Notes: generated by a model not told the origin, from the letters alone. Shown: positions 46,552-55,458, counted from the first letter of the stretch. The stretch is 64,000 bases of DNA from Candidatus Gastranaerophilales bacterium (GCA_944323335.1 CALUSB010000006.1:1-64000); one strand, 5' to 3'. A program made the numbers and translations.

Positions 46552-47793
46552 ATGCTAAAAAAGTTTTTTTTAACGGCATTATTAATATTAATCTGCGCGG
46601 CGGGAGCTTTATTTTATATTAAAAATAAAGACCCCAGAGAAGAATTTACCCTCTGGACCATACAGTTAAAACCAATTGCAACGGATGTAATTGAAAATAC
46701 AATAAGAGAATTTGAAACAAACCACCCTGAAATTAATGTTACATGGGTTGATATACCTATTTCAGAGGCTCAAAAAAGAACTCTTGCATCAATTTTAGGC
46801 GGCAATCCTCCGGATTTAATTAATTTAAACCCTGATTTTTCGGTAATTTTGGCTCAAAGAGGCGCACTTGACTACTTTAGCGAACAAGAAGCCAAAAAAC
46901 TAAGCAAAAGTGCCACAGGTATGCTTCGCTATGAAGATAAAATCTTTGCCCTGCCTTTTTATGCGACAAGTTCCGTTACTTTGTATAACGCTCAAACATA
47001 CAACTCTTGCGGATTTAGCGAAGTACCGAAAACCTATGAAGAGCTCTATGATATAGCACCAAAACTAAAAAATTGCTCCAATATCTACCCGCTTGCAATT
47101 AACTTAAATGAAAACGATTCTCTTGCAAAAATTTTAAACAAATACGGCATAAACACTTTTGAAAGTGAAGAAGAAATACAAAAAGCGATTTTTGTATATG
47201 AAATGTTTAATGACATGTACAAAAAAAATCTAATCTCAAAAGACACTCTTAACATAAACCACAGAGAAATGGCAGAAAAATACATGTCAAACAACGCCTC
47301 TTTTGTTGTTTTGGGGTCAAATTTTTTAAATATGGTAAAAGAAAATGCGCCTGAAATATATGCTAAATCAGATATCAGCACTCAACTGACATCAAAAGGC
47401 GGCAAATACGACATAGCTCTTATGAATTTAATAATACCAAAATACGCTAAACATAAGGCCTTGGCACATGAATTTGCGGCACTTTTAACAGATAAAAAAG
47501 CTCAAATTGAACTTGCAAAATTGACTAATGTTATCCCCATAAATGAAGATGCACTAAATGACGACTACTTTAGCATATGCGATACGGATATAATAGCTAA
47601 AGCACGCTGCGAGAGCATTAAGCAACTTTCTAACTCAGGTAATAAAGACTTCGGCTCAAAGAACAAAAAAGAAATCAACGACGCCATAAATAAAACCGCG
47701 GAAAAAATTCTTTTAGATAACTCAATTACAAAAGCTCAAATAGAAAAAGAAGTAAGAGCTCTGGCAAAAAGAGTTAGTGAACTTAGACAGTAG
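46552..47793 (+). CDS. extracellular solute-binding protein, family 1 (sugar type), membrane-anchored
   Basis: This 413-residue protein starts with a basic N-terminus and one hydrophobic segment (FFLTALLILICAAGALFYI), then the cluster-B substrate-binding fold seen in sugar ABC importers: FTLWTIQLKPIATDVIENTIREFETNHPEINVTWVDIP, LASILGGNPPDLINLNPDFSVILAQRGALDYF and ALPFYATSSVTLYNAQTY. The cysteine in the segment is not in a convincing lipobox, so it is probably anchored by an uncleaved helix. No permease gene is adjacent. It has no ribosome-binding site and a TATAAT 6 nt before the ATG. Its 3' end overlaps the convergent gene by 11 bp. Confidence 0.82.
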   Translation: MLKKFFLTALLILICAAGALFYIKNKDPREEFTLWTIQLKPIATDVIENTIREFETNHPEINVTWVDIPISEAQKRTLASILGGNPPDLINLNPDFSVILAQRGALDYFSEQEAKKLSKSATGMLRYEDKIFALPFYATSSVTLYNAQTYNSCGFSEVPKTYEELYDIAPKLKNCSNIYPLAINLNENDSLAKILNKYGINTFESEEEIQKAIFVYEMFNDMYKKNLISKDTLNINHREMAEKYMSNNASFVVLGSNFLNMVKENAPEIYAKSDISTQLTSKGGKYDIALMNLIIPKYAKHKALAHEFAALLTDKKAQIELAKLTNVIPINEDALNDDYFSICDTDIIAKARCESIKQLSNSGNKDFGSKNKKEINDAINKTAEKILLDNSITKAQIEKEVRALAKRVSELRQ

Positions 47794-48487
47794 CGCTTTC
47801 ACCTTTTTTTATTTTCTCAAGAGTTTTAGCCGAACTTTCCTGTTCTTTAGAGAGTTCAAGCACAAAATCTATAGCCTCGCTATCACGCCTTATTGCCTCT
47901 TTTAATGACATAATCTGAGCATAGCTAAGTTCTTGAACTTTTTTGGGGTCAGCAAATTCAAAGACTCTTTTGAAGTTTTCCTGAGTAGTTTCATCATACC
48001 CCGGCAGTTTCATTTTATATGAATACCACTTGTGGAACTGATGAGACATTACATAGATATTTAAAGGTAAATCCCTTAAAACAAACATCTCGGGAGTCTT
48101 AAAAGATATTTTTTTATTTAAAACCAAATTAAGATACAGTGCCTCAAAACCGCTCTTTGGAGTAATAAAGCCCTCTTGTTCTTTTACATAAGATAAAATC
48201 TTATCCGCATGAGCAATTTTTATAACTCTTGTGCCTGATTTTTCAACATATTCAAGAAGTTTTTCAGGGGTTTTAATATTCTTTTTAACAATTTTTTTAA
48301 CAACGCTTTTAAGTTTTTGCATTTTTTCTTTTGTTTTTATGTCAAAAGAAACCGTCGCAAAAGAAGTTATATGCGAGCTTGATAAGCCGTTTGAATATGA
48401 ATACATATTTTTATCAGGCAGCTTTGGTGCATTTTTTTCCTGCATTGATAAAATCTGGTTTAATAATAATCTTAATAATTTCCTCAT
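47783..48487 (-). CDS. protein of unknown function
   Basis: The open frame extends to 48592, but its first 35 residues look like translated spacer. I prefer the ATG at 48487, giving 234 residues starting MRKLLRLLLNQIL; a further ATG at 48445 is also possible. The sequence is lysine-rich and mostly helical, with a possible globular part (GFITPKSGFEALYLNLVLNKKISFKTPEMFVLRDLPLNIYVMSHQFHKWYSYKM). I recognise no family. It is divergent from the tagged gene at 48593. Confidence 0.6.
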   Translation of the reverse strand: MRKLLRLLLNQILSMQEKNAPKLPDKNMYSYSNGLSSSHITSFATVSFDIKTKEKMQKLKSVVKKIVKKNIKTPEKLLEYVEKSGTRVIKIAHADKILSYVKEQEGFITPKSGFEALYLNLVLNKKISFKTPEMFVLRDLPLNIYVMSHQFHKWYSYKMKLPGYDETTQENFKRVFEFADPKKVQELSYAQIMSLKEAIRRDSEAIDFVLELSKEQESSAKTLEKIKKGESATV

Positions 48488-48592
48488 AACTATATAAAAA
48501 CTTATCTTAACAAAAAATTGCTTGAAAAAAATTTTTTGTGAGAAAATAAAAATCTTGAGAGGTTTTTTATAAACGAAAGCCGAATCCATCAC

Positions 48593-49351
48593 ATGAAAAT
48601 AAACAGTTTAGATAAAACAAATTTTAAAGGTTATTCAAGCGCTATAAAAAGAGCGCAATATGCCGCTGCGGATAAATTTGCAAAAATAGATAAAATAGGA
48701 GAGGGTACAAATATTGCCCTTGATTTTATAGGTAAAGCTATCCTTGTACCGGCTACAATTATGGCGGCATCAAAAGAACCAAAAGAAAAAAAGGAATACT
48801 CAGCTCTTAAAAACCCCGTAGCCGCAGCCTTTCAGTTAATGATGGAAGCACCTATTTTAATGCTGGGTTCAAGTTTTGTGGCAAATCTTGCAAACAAAGG
48901 CAAACTTGACAGAGAGGGCAGCAATTTTTCATACAATGAAAAATTATACAAAGATAAATTTATTGATAGCGTAAAATCCGCAGCAAAAGAAGATAAAAAT
49001 TTTGAAAGTATAAGCAGTGAGCTTTTGGAAAAATTAAACAAAAAAGGATTTGGCAAAAATCTTAAAGAAAATTTTTACGACGCTATAGAAAACAGCTCCA
49101 TAAGTGCAAAAGAAACTCTTAAAAAATCTCTTAAAGAATTTGATTCAACACACAAAAGATTGTATCACCTGCAAAATAGAATCTGCTTTGTTGCAGCAAT
49201 AGCACTAACTCCGATTTTATGCAAAGCGGAAGATTATTTCTTCCCCAAAATTATGAAATTAATAAAACACCCTGAAGAAAATAAAAAAACCAAAATGAAA
49301 ATCTCGCTTTATCATTTTAAAGCACAGAGTGCAAAAGGAGGTTTAAAATGA
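48593..49351 (+). CDS. tagged membrane-associated protein of unknown function
   Basis: This 252-residue protein opens with the clearest form of the tag: MKINSLDKTNFKGYSSAIKRAQYA (F11-K12-G13). Hydrophobic segments lie near 42-60 (IALDFIGKAILVPATIMAA), 75-100 (NPVAAAFQLMMEAPILMLGSSFVANLA) and 195-212 (ICFVAAIALTPILC). No enzyme motif is seen. It overlaps the next gene by 4 bp and probably forms a three-gene unit with 49348-49839 and 49865-50131. No ribosome-binding site is obvious. Function unknown. Confidence 0.7.
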   Translation: MKINSLDKTNFKGYSSAIKRAQYAAADKFAKIDKIGEGTNIALDFIGKAILVPATIMAASKEPKEKKEYSALKNPVAAAFQLMMEAPILMLGSSFVANLANKGKLDREGSNFSYNEKLYKDKFIDSVKSAAKEDKNFESISSELLEKLNKKGFGKNLKENFYDAIENSSISAKETLKKSLKEFDSTHKRLYHLQNRICFVAAIALTPILCKAEDYFFPKIMKLIKHPEENKKTKMKISLYHFKAQSAKGGLK

Positions 49352-49839
49352 TAAAACCTATAGAAAAAAGCCTAAATAAATTTGCAAATTCTCCTTTTGT
49401 CAAAAAACATATTGATAAGTGTATTCAAAATCCTGAATTTTTAACAAAGACACTTTTAGTTACAAGCGTTTCAAAAGATGTTTTTGCATACGCCCTTAGG
49501 GTTCATAACACCATGAAAAATAATGAAATACCCGAAGATAAAAAATCCTTTGTTGCAAAAATGGACGCTACAACAGGCTTTATAACGGCAATAGTACAAA
49601 TCTCAGCAGGTCTTGCCCTTGCAAACAAAAAAGTTCAAAGTGCAATGTGCAAAAAATTATTCTCGGTGCTTGATGAAAACTCTAAACAATTCAAGCAAGC
49701 AAGCGCAGGTTTTGCAGCCGTTTCAACTCTTGTAGGCGCAACAGTTTTAGCAAAAAGAATACTTGTTCCTCTAATATCTGCTCCTATAGCAGGATATCTT
49801 GAAAACAAACATATAAATAACAATAAAAAAGCAATTTAG
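49348..49839 (+). CDS. membrane-associated protein of unknown function
   Basis: This 163-residue protein has three moderately hydrophobic stretches (FLTKTLLVTSVSKDVFAYALRV; TTGFITAIVQISAGLALA; GFAAVSTLVGATVLAKRILVPLISAPIAGYL) and a basic C-terminus. A GGAGG ribosome-binding site sits inside the end of the preceding tagged gene, with a 4-bp gene overlap, indicating tight coupling. It lacks the F-x-G tag itself. Function unknown; it is likely a partner of the tagged protein. Confidence 0.68.
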   Translation: MIKPIEKSLNKFANSPFVKKHIDKCIQNPEFLTKTLLVTSVSKDVFAYALRVHNTMKNNEIPEDKKSFVAKMDATTGFITAIVQISAGLALANKKVQSAMCKKLFSVLDENSKQFKQASAGFAAVSTLVGATVLAKRILVPLISAPIAGYLENKHINNNKKAI

Positions 49840-49864
49840 AAAGTTGTTTTGTTTTATTAAAAGT

Positions 49865-50131
49865 ATGACAAGCCCTATTAGTAACACAAATACACAAATG
49901 ACTTTTACACCTCCAAAGGTAGGCGTTGTACCTACACCGCCAAAAACAGAAGGTATTTCAAAAGATACGCTTGAAATTGCAAATGCAAAAGCGCCGCAAG
50001 AGTTAAAAAACGCAGGCATCAAGAAGAAAAAAAGCCCGATAAATATAGTCAACTACCTATGGCTCGGGGTAGGGCTTATATCATCAGCTATTGCAGGCAG
50101 CGAGGTTTTAAAACTCATCAAAAAACATTAA
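49865..50131 (+). CDS. small single-helix membrane protein, proline-rich N-terminus
   Basis: I start this at the ATG at 49865 (88 residues, MTSPISNTNTQMTFTPPKVG); the TTG at 49844 is less convincing. The N-terminal 50 residues are Pro/Thr-rich and include MTFTPPK, a possible degenerate tag. A basic patch (KKKKSP) and one C-terminal hydrophobic helix (IVNYLWLGVGLISSAIAGSEVL) follow. It lies 25 bp after the preceding gene and appears to be the last member of this small group. Confidence 0.6.
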   Translation: MTSPISNTNTQMTFTPPKVGVVPTPPKTEGISKDTLEIANAKAPQELKNAGIKKKKSPINIVNYLWLGVGLISSAIAGSEVLKLIKKH

Positions 50132-50194
50132 TTTAATTGCAATATTTATTATCCGCCCATATAATGTTCTTGTAGTTATTAAAAAGGTGGATTT

Positions 50195-50851
50195 ATGAAA
50201 ATAAAACAGGGTTTTACACTTGCAGAAGTACTCATCACCCTAACTATTATAGGTGTTGTAGCATCAATGACAATACCGTCTCTTATTATGAATATTGATT
50301 TGGACAGAAAACAAGCGGAAGCTGAGGTTAAAAAAGTATACACTGCGGTAAATGATGCAACAAAACAAATAGTTATGATGGAAACAACATCTCACAGTAT
50401 GGCAAAAGTCAATTGTGCAAGTCATGACTGCATAAGAGATTTGTATGCAAAATATATGCAATTTGTAAAAACTTGCTCTTCAAGCTCGCAAACCGCTTGC
50501 CTTGATGGCGCATCAGCAACATCAAACGATACAACAAGTTTTTACTCAACAGCAGCATACGCTGCAGACCCGAAACCAACAGGGGTAGATTTTACGAGCA
50601 AATCCCTTGCAGTTCTTGCCGATGGCACATTAATGGGCTTTAAATATGACAACACTTGCTCCCTATCTACAAAAACAGTCATTGCATATGAAGAAGAACC
50701 AATAGATGTAACAGGTGCTTGCGTTGAGATTGCAATAGATGTAAACGGCGCAAAAAAACCAAACAAAACAGCACTTGACAGATACCAATTCCCCGTCGGA
50801 AAACTGGGTGTAAAAATGGTTCCAAAAAATGCCTCTGCAACAACTCCTTAA
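50195..50851 (+). CDS. type IV pilin-like (pseudopilin) protein
   Basis: This 218-residue protein has a class III prepilin signal: a short basic leader MKIKQG, cleavage before FTLAEVLITLTIIGVVASMTIPS, with Glu at mature position 5. The mature hydrophobic helix (about residues 7-31) would assemble into a pilus or pseudopilus after PilD processing. The C-terminal part has five cysteines (CASHDC, CSSSSQTAC, CSL, CVE) and a Ser/Thr-rich loop and is poorly conserved, as in minor pilins. The start follows AAGGTGG. It is monocistronic, with a strong terminator downstream; no pilus assembly genes are in the window. Confidence 0.88.
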   Translation: MKIKQGFTLAEVLITLTIIGVVASMTIPSLIMNIDLDRKQAEAEVKKVYTAVNDATKQIVMMETTSHSMAKVNCASHDCIRDLYAKYMQFVKTCSSSSQTACLDGASATSNDTTSFYSTAAYAADPKPTGVDFTSKSLAVLADGTLMGFKYDNTCSLSTKTVIAYEEEPIDVTGACVEIAIDVNGAKKPNKTALDRYQFPVGKLGVKMVPKNASATTP

Positions 50852-50868
50852 AAAAATATTAAAATAAA

Positions 50869-50891
50869 ATCGGGGGGTTAAACCCCCCGAT
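50869..50891 (+). terminator. rho-independent terminator of the pseudopilin gene
   Basis: ATCGGGGGGTT (50869-50879) and AACCCCCCGAT (50881-50891) form a long G/C-rich stem followed by a T-run (50891-50896). A flanking A-run means it can also serve the convergent alcohol dehydrogenase gene. Confidence 0.9.
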
Positions 50892-50908
50892 TTTTTATGA
50901 GCAAAATC

Positions 50909-52126
50909 TTATGCCATAGGTTTCATGGATTCTCTATATATTGCCTCAACCCTTTCTTTTGTAGCCTCATTTGGCGCTATTGCAAGCAATCCGTCAAGCG
51001 ATGGCGTTGTAAAAGCAAGATTTGTAAGCTTATCTACATCAGAGTCACAATAACCCATATCTTCAAGTTTTTCCTTTACGCCTATTTCAAATAACCATTT
51101 TTCTACTCCAATAGCTGCTTTTTTAGCATCTTTGGCATCTGCTTTTAAGTCAGGTACAATGGGTTCTAAAATATCAGCCAATGTCGCAGCTTTATCGGGA
51201 TAAATTGTTTTAATTACCGCAGGTAACAGTATTGCAAGCCCAAGACCGTGAGAGAGGTCGTGTTTTACTGCGCTTAACGGGTGCTCAAGCGCGTGAGTAT
51301 AGTGCAAAAGTCCGTTATCAAAACATATGCCGCCCAACAGTGCCGCATACATTAAGAAATATCTTGCTTCCATATCTTCAGGGTTTTTAAGCGCAAGAGG
51401 CAGATATTTTGCAACAAGTCTTATTGTTTCTTTTGCAAGAGAAATTGAATATGGAGAAGCAACCTTACTTGTTGCAGCCTCTACAACGTGATTTATAGCA
51501 TCAATTGAAGTATACATTGTTTGTTTAGGGCTTAGTTTAATACAAACCTTAGGGTCATCTATTGAATATGAAGGATAAATACAATCATAAGCAATAGCCG
51601 GTTTAAAGTCTTTTTTAACTACGGTTGCTACAGCAAAACGATTTGCCTCAGTTCCTGTGCCATGAGTTAAATTAACTGCTACAACAGGCACTGCACTATC
51701 GGGTGCAAATTTGTATTCATAAAGTTCATCAGCAGTTTTATCCTGATATTTTTTATCCATTAAAATAGCAACACTTTTGCCTGTATCGATTGGAGAGCCT
51801 CCGCCTATTGCAATTACTGCTTTTGCACCAAAGTCCAATGCGATTTTTTTGGCTTCATCTATACCATCTGTTGTAGGGTTTGGAGTAACTTTATCGTAAT
51901 TTACATAACCTATTGAGTTATCATTTAGTGATTTTTCTATAATATCCCAGGCGCCTGTTGCCTTATATGCGTTTTTGCCCGAGATAACAATGACTTTATC
52001 CACACCTTTTGTTTTTAGGTCTTTTAGTATGTCATCAATTTTGTGCATAGCGCCAATACCGAAGTACACCTTAGCACGCGAGATAATTTCTTTTACCTCG
52101 TTAATGTTAATGTCTTTTTCCCACAT
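50909..52126 (-). CDS. iron-containing alcohol dehydrogenase
   Basis: This is a group III (Fe-dependent) alcohol dehydrogenase using NAD(P)H, probably cytosolic and fermentative. It has YFGIGAMHKIDDIL, the nucleotide-binding GGGSPIDTGK, NLTHGTGTEANRFAV and the metal-ligand region DNGLLHYTHALEHPLSAVKHDLSHGLGLAILLP with its histidines. I choose the ATG at 52126 (AGGAG upstream), giving 405 residues; the longer frame to 52204 adds an unlikely basic leader. The substrate (ethanol, butanol or other aldehyde) cannot be told. Confidence 0.92.
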   Translation of the reverse strand: MWEKDININEVKEIISRAKVYFGIGAMHKIDDILKDLKTKGVDKVIVISGKNAYKATGAWDIIEKSLNDNSIGYVNYDKVTPNPTTDGIDEAKKIALDFGAKAVIAIGGGSPIDTGKSVAILMDKKYQDKTADELYEYKFAPDSAVPVVAVNLTHGTGTEANRFAVATVVKKDFKPAIAYDCIYPSYSIDDPKVCIKLSPKQTMYTSIDAINHVVEAATSKVASPYSISLAKETIRLVAKYLPLALKNPEDMEARYFLMYAALLGGICFDNGLLHYTHALEHPLSAVKHDLSHGLGLAILLPAVIKTIYPDKAATLADILEPIVPDLKADAKDAKKAAIGVEKWLFEIGVKEKLEDMGYCDSDVDKLTNLAFTTPSLDGLLAIAPNEATKERVEAIYRESMKPMA

Positions 52127-52273
52127 AAGTAACTCCTTTTTTGTAAAATATTTACAAGACAAGTATAGCATTTTTTTAAACTTTTGTAACAAATATTTTA
52201 TCAAAATAAATTTTCCTGTATAAAAAAAATATTCACAAGACTATAGATAACATACATATCTTAGGAAGTTAAA

Positions 52274-54910
52274 ATGAGAATACCGAGCATTAACAGTATC
52301 AAAAATTATATCCATTTTTCGGGCAAAAAAGAAAAACATCCCCAAATAGACCAGTCTGTTTATATTTACCCGCCTATAACCGCCGAACAGAGATTATTTA
52401 ACGATAGAATAATAAAACATATTGAAAAAGTTAAACAAGAAATTGAAAAAAGAGAGAATCCCTGGGCAAATGACCCGATAGTACAAAACCGCGAAAGAAT
52501 ACAAAGAGAAAAAGAGTTAAGCCCTGACCCGTTTTTACTAAGAGCGCAAAGTTTAAGAAAAAATCAAGCAAAAGCTCTTGATATGGAAAAAATAAAGTCC
52601 ATAATTCTTCCCTTGGGCGAATCATCAAAACTGCGCTCATTTGAAGATTCAGATAAAAAATATACCCTTGACAGATACCAAAAAGAAGCGGTTGACGCTT
52701 TTATATCAGGAAAAAATACAATCGTAACAGCACCAACAGGCACAGGTAAAACCTTAATTGCCGAATACGGTATAGAAGATGCACTAAAAAGAGGCGAGAG
52801 AATAATCTACCTTTCTCCTCTTAAAGCCCTGAGTAATGAAAAATTTGTTAAATTCTCCGAGTTGTTTGGTAAATACGACAAAGACGGAAACTTCATTCAC
52901 TCTGATAACGTAGGCATTATAACAGGTGATGTCACAATTAACCCTGACGCCCAGCTTGTTGTTATGACAACAGAAATTTATCGCAACATGGTTAATATGT
53001 CGGAACCTGATGAAACCGCCGAGACATTTAGAGATTTTTCAGGGGTTATTTACGATGAATTTCACTACCTTAAAGACCCTGACAGAGGAACGGTCTGGGA
53101 AGAGTCCGTTATGCAGACTCCAAAACATATGCGTCAGATGATGTTATCGGCAACCGCTTCTAACGCATCTGAAATATCAAAATGGCTCAATAAAGTAAGC
53201 CCCGATAACGGAACAAAACTTATAGATGTACCTGAAAATGAAAGATACGTACCGCTTAAAGAATATGTATTCGGCTATAAATACCCCATGGGCTACACTA
53301 TAGAGCAGGCATACAGCAGAAAAATAGATTTAGATTATCTTGAAAACCCAAAAGGCGACAGAGTGCTTGAAACAATTCAAGAACTTGAAGGTCTCTATGA
53401 CGGTAAAAATTATCTTGATATATTAAAAAGCTATTCTGACGGCAACAACATAATTGATGCAGAAAGATTTTCAGGTATACTAACATCGCAAAAAGGCGTA
53501 AAGCATGAAAAAGCACAACAAATCGCCTATGTTTTATCAAACCCCGATAAAACCAGAAGAACCGATGTAAAGTTAAACTATGCACCAAAAAATCCTCCCC
53601 TGCCTCCTCTTGTCAAACTTCTCAACGACAAAGACAAAACTCCTGCGCTTTTCTTCTTATTTTCTAAGAAAAAATGCAGAAAAGCACTTGATGAAACATC
53701 TTTAAAACTTGGAACACTGCTTACCCCCGAACAGTCAAAAAGAGTACTGGATATAGTTCAAGAGGCAGATGAAAAAGATATTTATCTTGGCGATGATTTT
53801 GAAAGCGACTATTTGCCAAAACTTTTAATGGGTTATGCGGTACACCACGCAGGTATGCTGCCTGCGTACAAGAGCCTTGTAGAGAAACTCTCAAGAGAAG
53901 GACTAATCAAAGCCTGCTTTGCAACGGAAACTCTTCTTGCAGGCATCAACATGCCCTTTAAAACAACAGTATTTACCTCAATTGAAAAATTTGACGGAAG
54001 GAAAATGGTAGAAATTCCTCCCACAAACTACAAGCAAGGTGCAGGAAGAGCCGGCAGAAGAGGAATAGACGACCTTGGAAATGTAATTATCTGCCCCACT
54101 TCAGATAAGGAACTATCAAGATTTAGAGCAATAATAGAATCCGACAATACAAAGATTTCGAGTTCTTTTAACCTTTCATACGCCACACTTCTTCAAAACT
54201 CAACCATAAACAATCTGGATGAATTTTTAAAAGACAGTTTCTTTGCTCACCAAGCAGGTTCAACTCAAAAAATCAAAAAAGAAGCACGCAGAAAACTTGC
54301 TTACTTAAGAGACAAAGACTATATTTACTACGAAAACGGCAAAAATCATCTGACATACAAAGGTGAAATGGCAAAAAATGTATATGGAATAAACCAAGTA
54401 TTATTCTGTGAAATTATGGAAAATCCAAAATACACTCAAGACCTTACACCCGAAGAACTTGCGGCTCTTATGGTAATGTTTGCAGACATTAAAGACGATA
54501 AACCAAGAGATACATTTGACGACGATTTGGCAGATGTAGCGCAAAAATTAAGCCCTGCAATAGATTTAGCTAAACAAATCCAGAAAGAACAATCTGAAAA
54601 GAAAATTGATGAGCCCATAAAAATGAGTACAAATCTTGTTCCTGCAATTTTAAAATTTGCTTATTCACCATATTACAGCGATGAAGAATGTTTGGAACAA
54701 TGGCAGAACATATTTAATGACTTAAAATCAAAATATATAATAATGCATGAAGGCGACTTAATGAGAGTATTTAACGGTACAATTGATTTGCTCAGAACAA
54801 TTGCCGAAGTAACAGACGACCCCATGCTTGAGAAAAAAGCGGATAATGCTATAAAATGCCTCAAAAAACCGCCTGTGACAGATATTTTAAAATACGAATT
54901 GGATATATAA
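52274..54910 (+). CDS. Ski2-like DEAD/DEAH-box helicase with N-terminal F-x-G tag
   Basis: This 878-residue superfamily 2 helicase has Walker A TAPTGTGKT (152-160), a DEFH box (261-264), SAT (292-294), motif IV-VI blocks in ATETLLAGINMPFKTTVFTS and GAGRAGRRGID, and a C-terminal helical region, as in Ski2/Mtr4-type RNA helicases and related DNA helicases. The first 17 residues, MRIPSINSIKNYIHFSG, match the N-terminal tag shared with the GH13 and nucleotidyltransferase proteins, and residues 18-125 are an extra charged region. The ATG has AGGAAG upstream. It is monocistronic with a downstream terminator. Whether it acts on RNA or DNA is not clear. Confidence 0.86.
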   Translation: MRIPSINSIKNYIHFSGKKEKHPQIDQSVYIYPPITAEQRLFNDRIIKHIEKVKQEIEKRENPWANDPIVQNRERIQREKELSPDPFLLRAQSLRKNQAKALDMEKIKSIILPLGESSKLRSFEDSDKKYTLDRYQKEAVDAFISGKNTIVTAPTGTGKTLIAEYGIEDALKRGERIIYLSPLKALSNEKFVKFSELFGKYDKDGNFIHSDNVGIITGDVTINPDAQLVVMTTEIYRNMVNMSEPDETAETFRDFSGVIYDEFHYLKDPDRGTVWEESVMQTPKHMRQMMLSATASNASEISKWLNKVSPDNGTKLIDVPENERYVPLKEYVFGYKYPMGYTIEQAYSRKIDLDYLENPKGDRVLETIQELEGLYDGKNYLDILKSYSDGNNIIDAERFSGILTSQKGVKHEKAQQIAYVLSNPDKTRRTDVKLNYAPKNPPLPPLVKLLNDKDKTPALFFLFSKKKCRKALDETSLKLGTLLTPEQSKRVLDIVQEADEKDIYLGDDFESDYLPKLLMGYAVHHAGMLPAYKSLVEKLSREGLIKACFATETLLAGINMPFKTTVFTSIEKFDGRKMVEIPPTNYKQGAGRAGRRGIDDLGNVIICPTSDKELSRFRAIIESDNTKISSSFNLSYATLLQNSTINNLDEFLKDSFFAHQAGSTQKIKKEARRKLAYLRDKDYIYYENGKNHLTYKGEMAKNVYGINQVLFCEIMENPKYTQDLTPEELAALMVMFADIKDDKPRDTFDDDLADVAQKLSPAIDLAKQIQKEQSEKKIDEPIKMSTNLVPAILKFAYSPYYSDEECLEQWQNIFNDLKSKYIIMHEGDLMRVFNGTIDLLRTIAEVTDDPMLEKKADNAIKCLKKPPVTDILKYELDI

Positions 54911-54913
54911 GAG

Positions 54914-54941
54914 AAAAACTCCCGAAAAATCGGGAGTTTTT
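54914..54941. terminator. bidirectional terminator between helicase and ferritin genes
   Basis: AAAAACTCCCGA pairs with TCGGGAGTTTT around an AAAA loop (core 54918-54925 with 54930-54937), with A-run and T-run on the two sides. It serves both convergent genes. Confidence 0.85.
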
Positions 54942-54948
54942 TTAAATC

Positions 54949-55458
54949 TTAACCTATAACGGGAGCAACAAAAGTCCTTGTTGCAAGTTCTCTGTCAAGT
55001 AACAGAAGTGCTCTCGGGTCATTTTGAGCAAGTTTTAAATTACCCAAAACATTTGAAACATTTGCTTCTTCTTCAACTTGTTCTTTTATATACCACTGAA
55101 GAAGAGAAATTGCCGCTCTGTCTTTAACTTCTTCTGCTACTGAAGTTAGTTCGTTAATCAGGCTTGTTACATATTCTTCATGTTCTAAAACTTTTTCAAA
55201 TACGTTTAGGGGTGAATTCCAGCTATCCTCAGGCTTATCTACGCTCATTAAAGTAACCTTGCCGCCGCGCTCTAAAACGTAATTGTACATACCCATAGCA
55301 TGAGCTAACTCTTCTTGTACCTGAACTGCCATCCAGTTAGCAAACCCGTCAAGATTCATATCTTTAAAATAAGTCTGCATAGCAAGGTATAAATAAGCAC
55401 TGTAGAGCTCTTTGTTTATTTGCACACAAAAAGCATGTTCCAACTTTTCATTAATCAT
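54949..55458 (-). CDS. ftnA: ferritin
   Basis: This 169-residue non-heme ferritin forms an iron-storage shell. It has the opening INKELYSAYLYLAMQTYF, the ferroxidase residues in VQEELAHAMGMYNYVLERGG (E..H), EHEEYVTSLINEL and QWYIKEQVEEEANVSNVL. Length and motifs match bacterial FtnA, with no heme-binding Met of bacterioferritin evident. A strong GGAGG ribosome-binding site precedes the ATG. It is monocistronic. No Fur box was identified. Confidence 0.93.
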   Translation of the reverse strand: MINEKLEHAFCVQINKELYSAYLYLAMQTYFKDMNLDGFANWMAVQVQEELAHAMGMYNYVLERGGKVTLMSVDKPEDSWNSPLNVFEKVLEHEEYVTSLINELTSVAEEVKDRAAISLLQWYIKEQVEEEANVSNVLGNLKLAQNDPRALLLLDRELATRTFVAPVIG

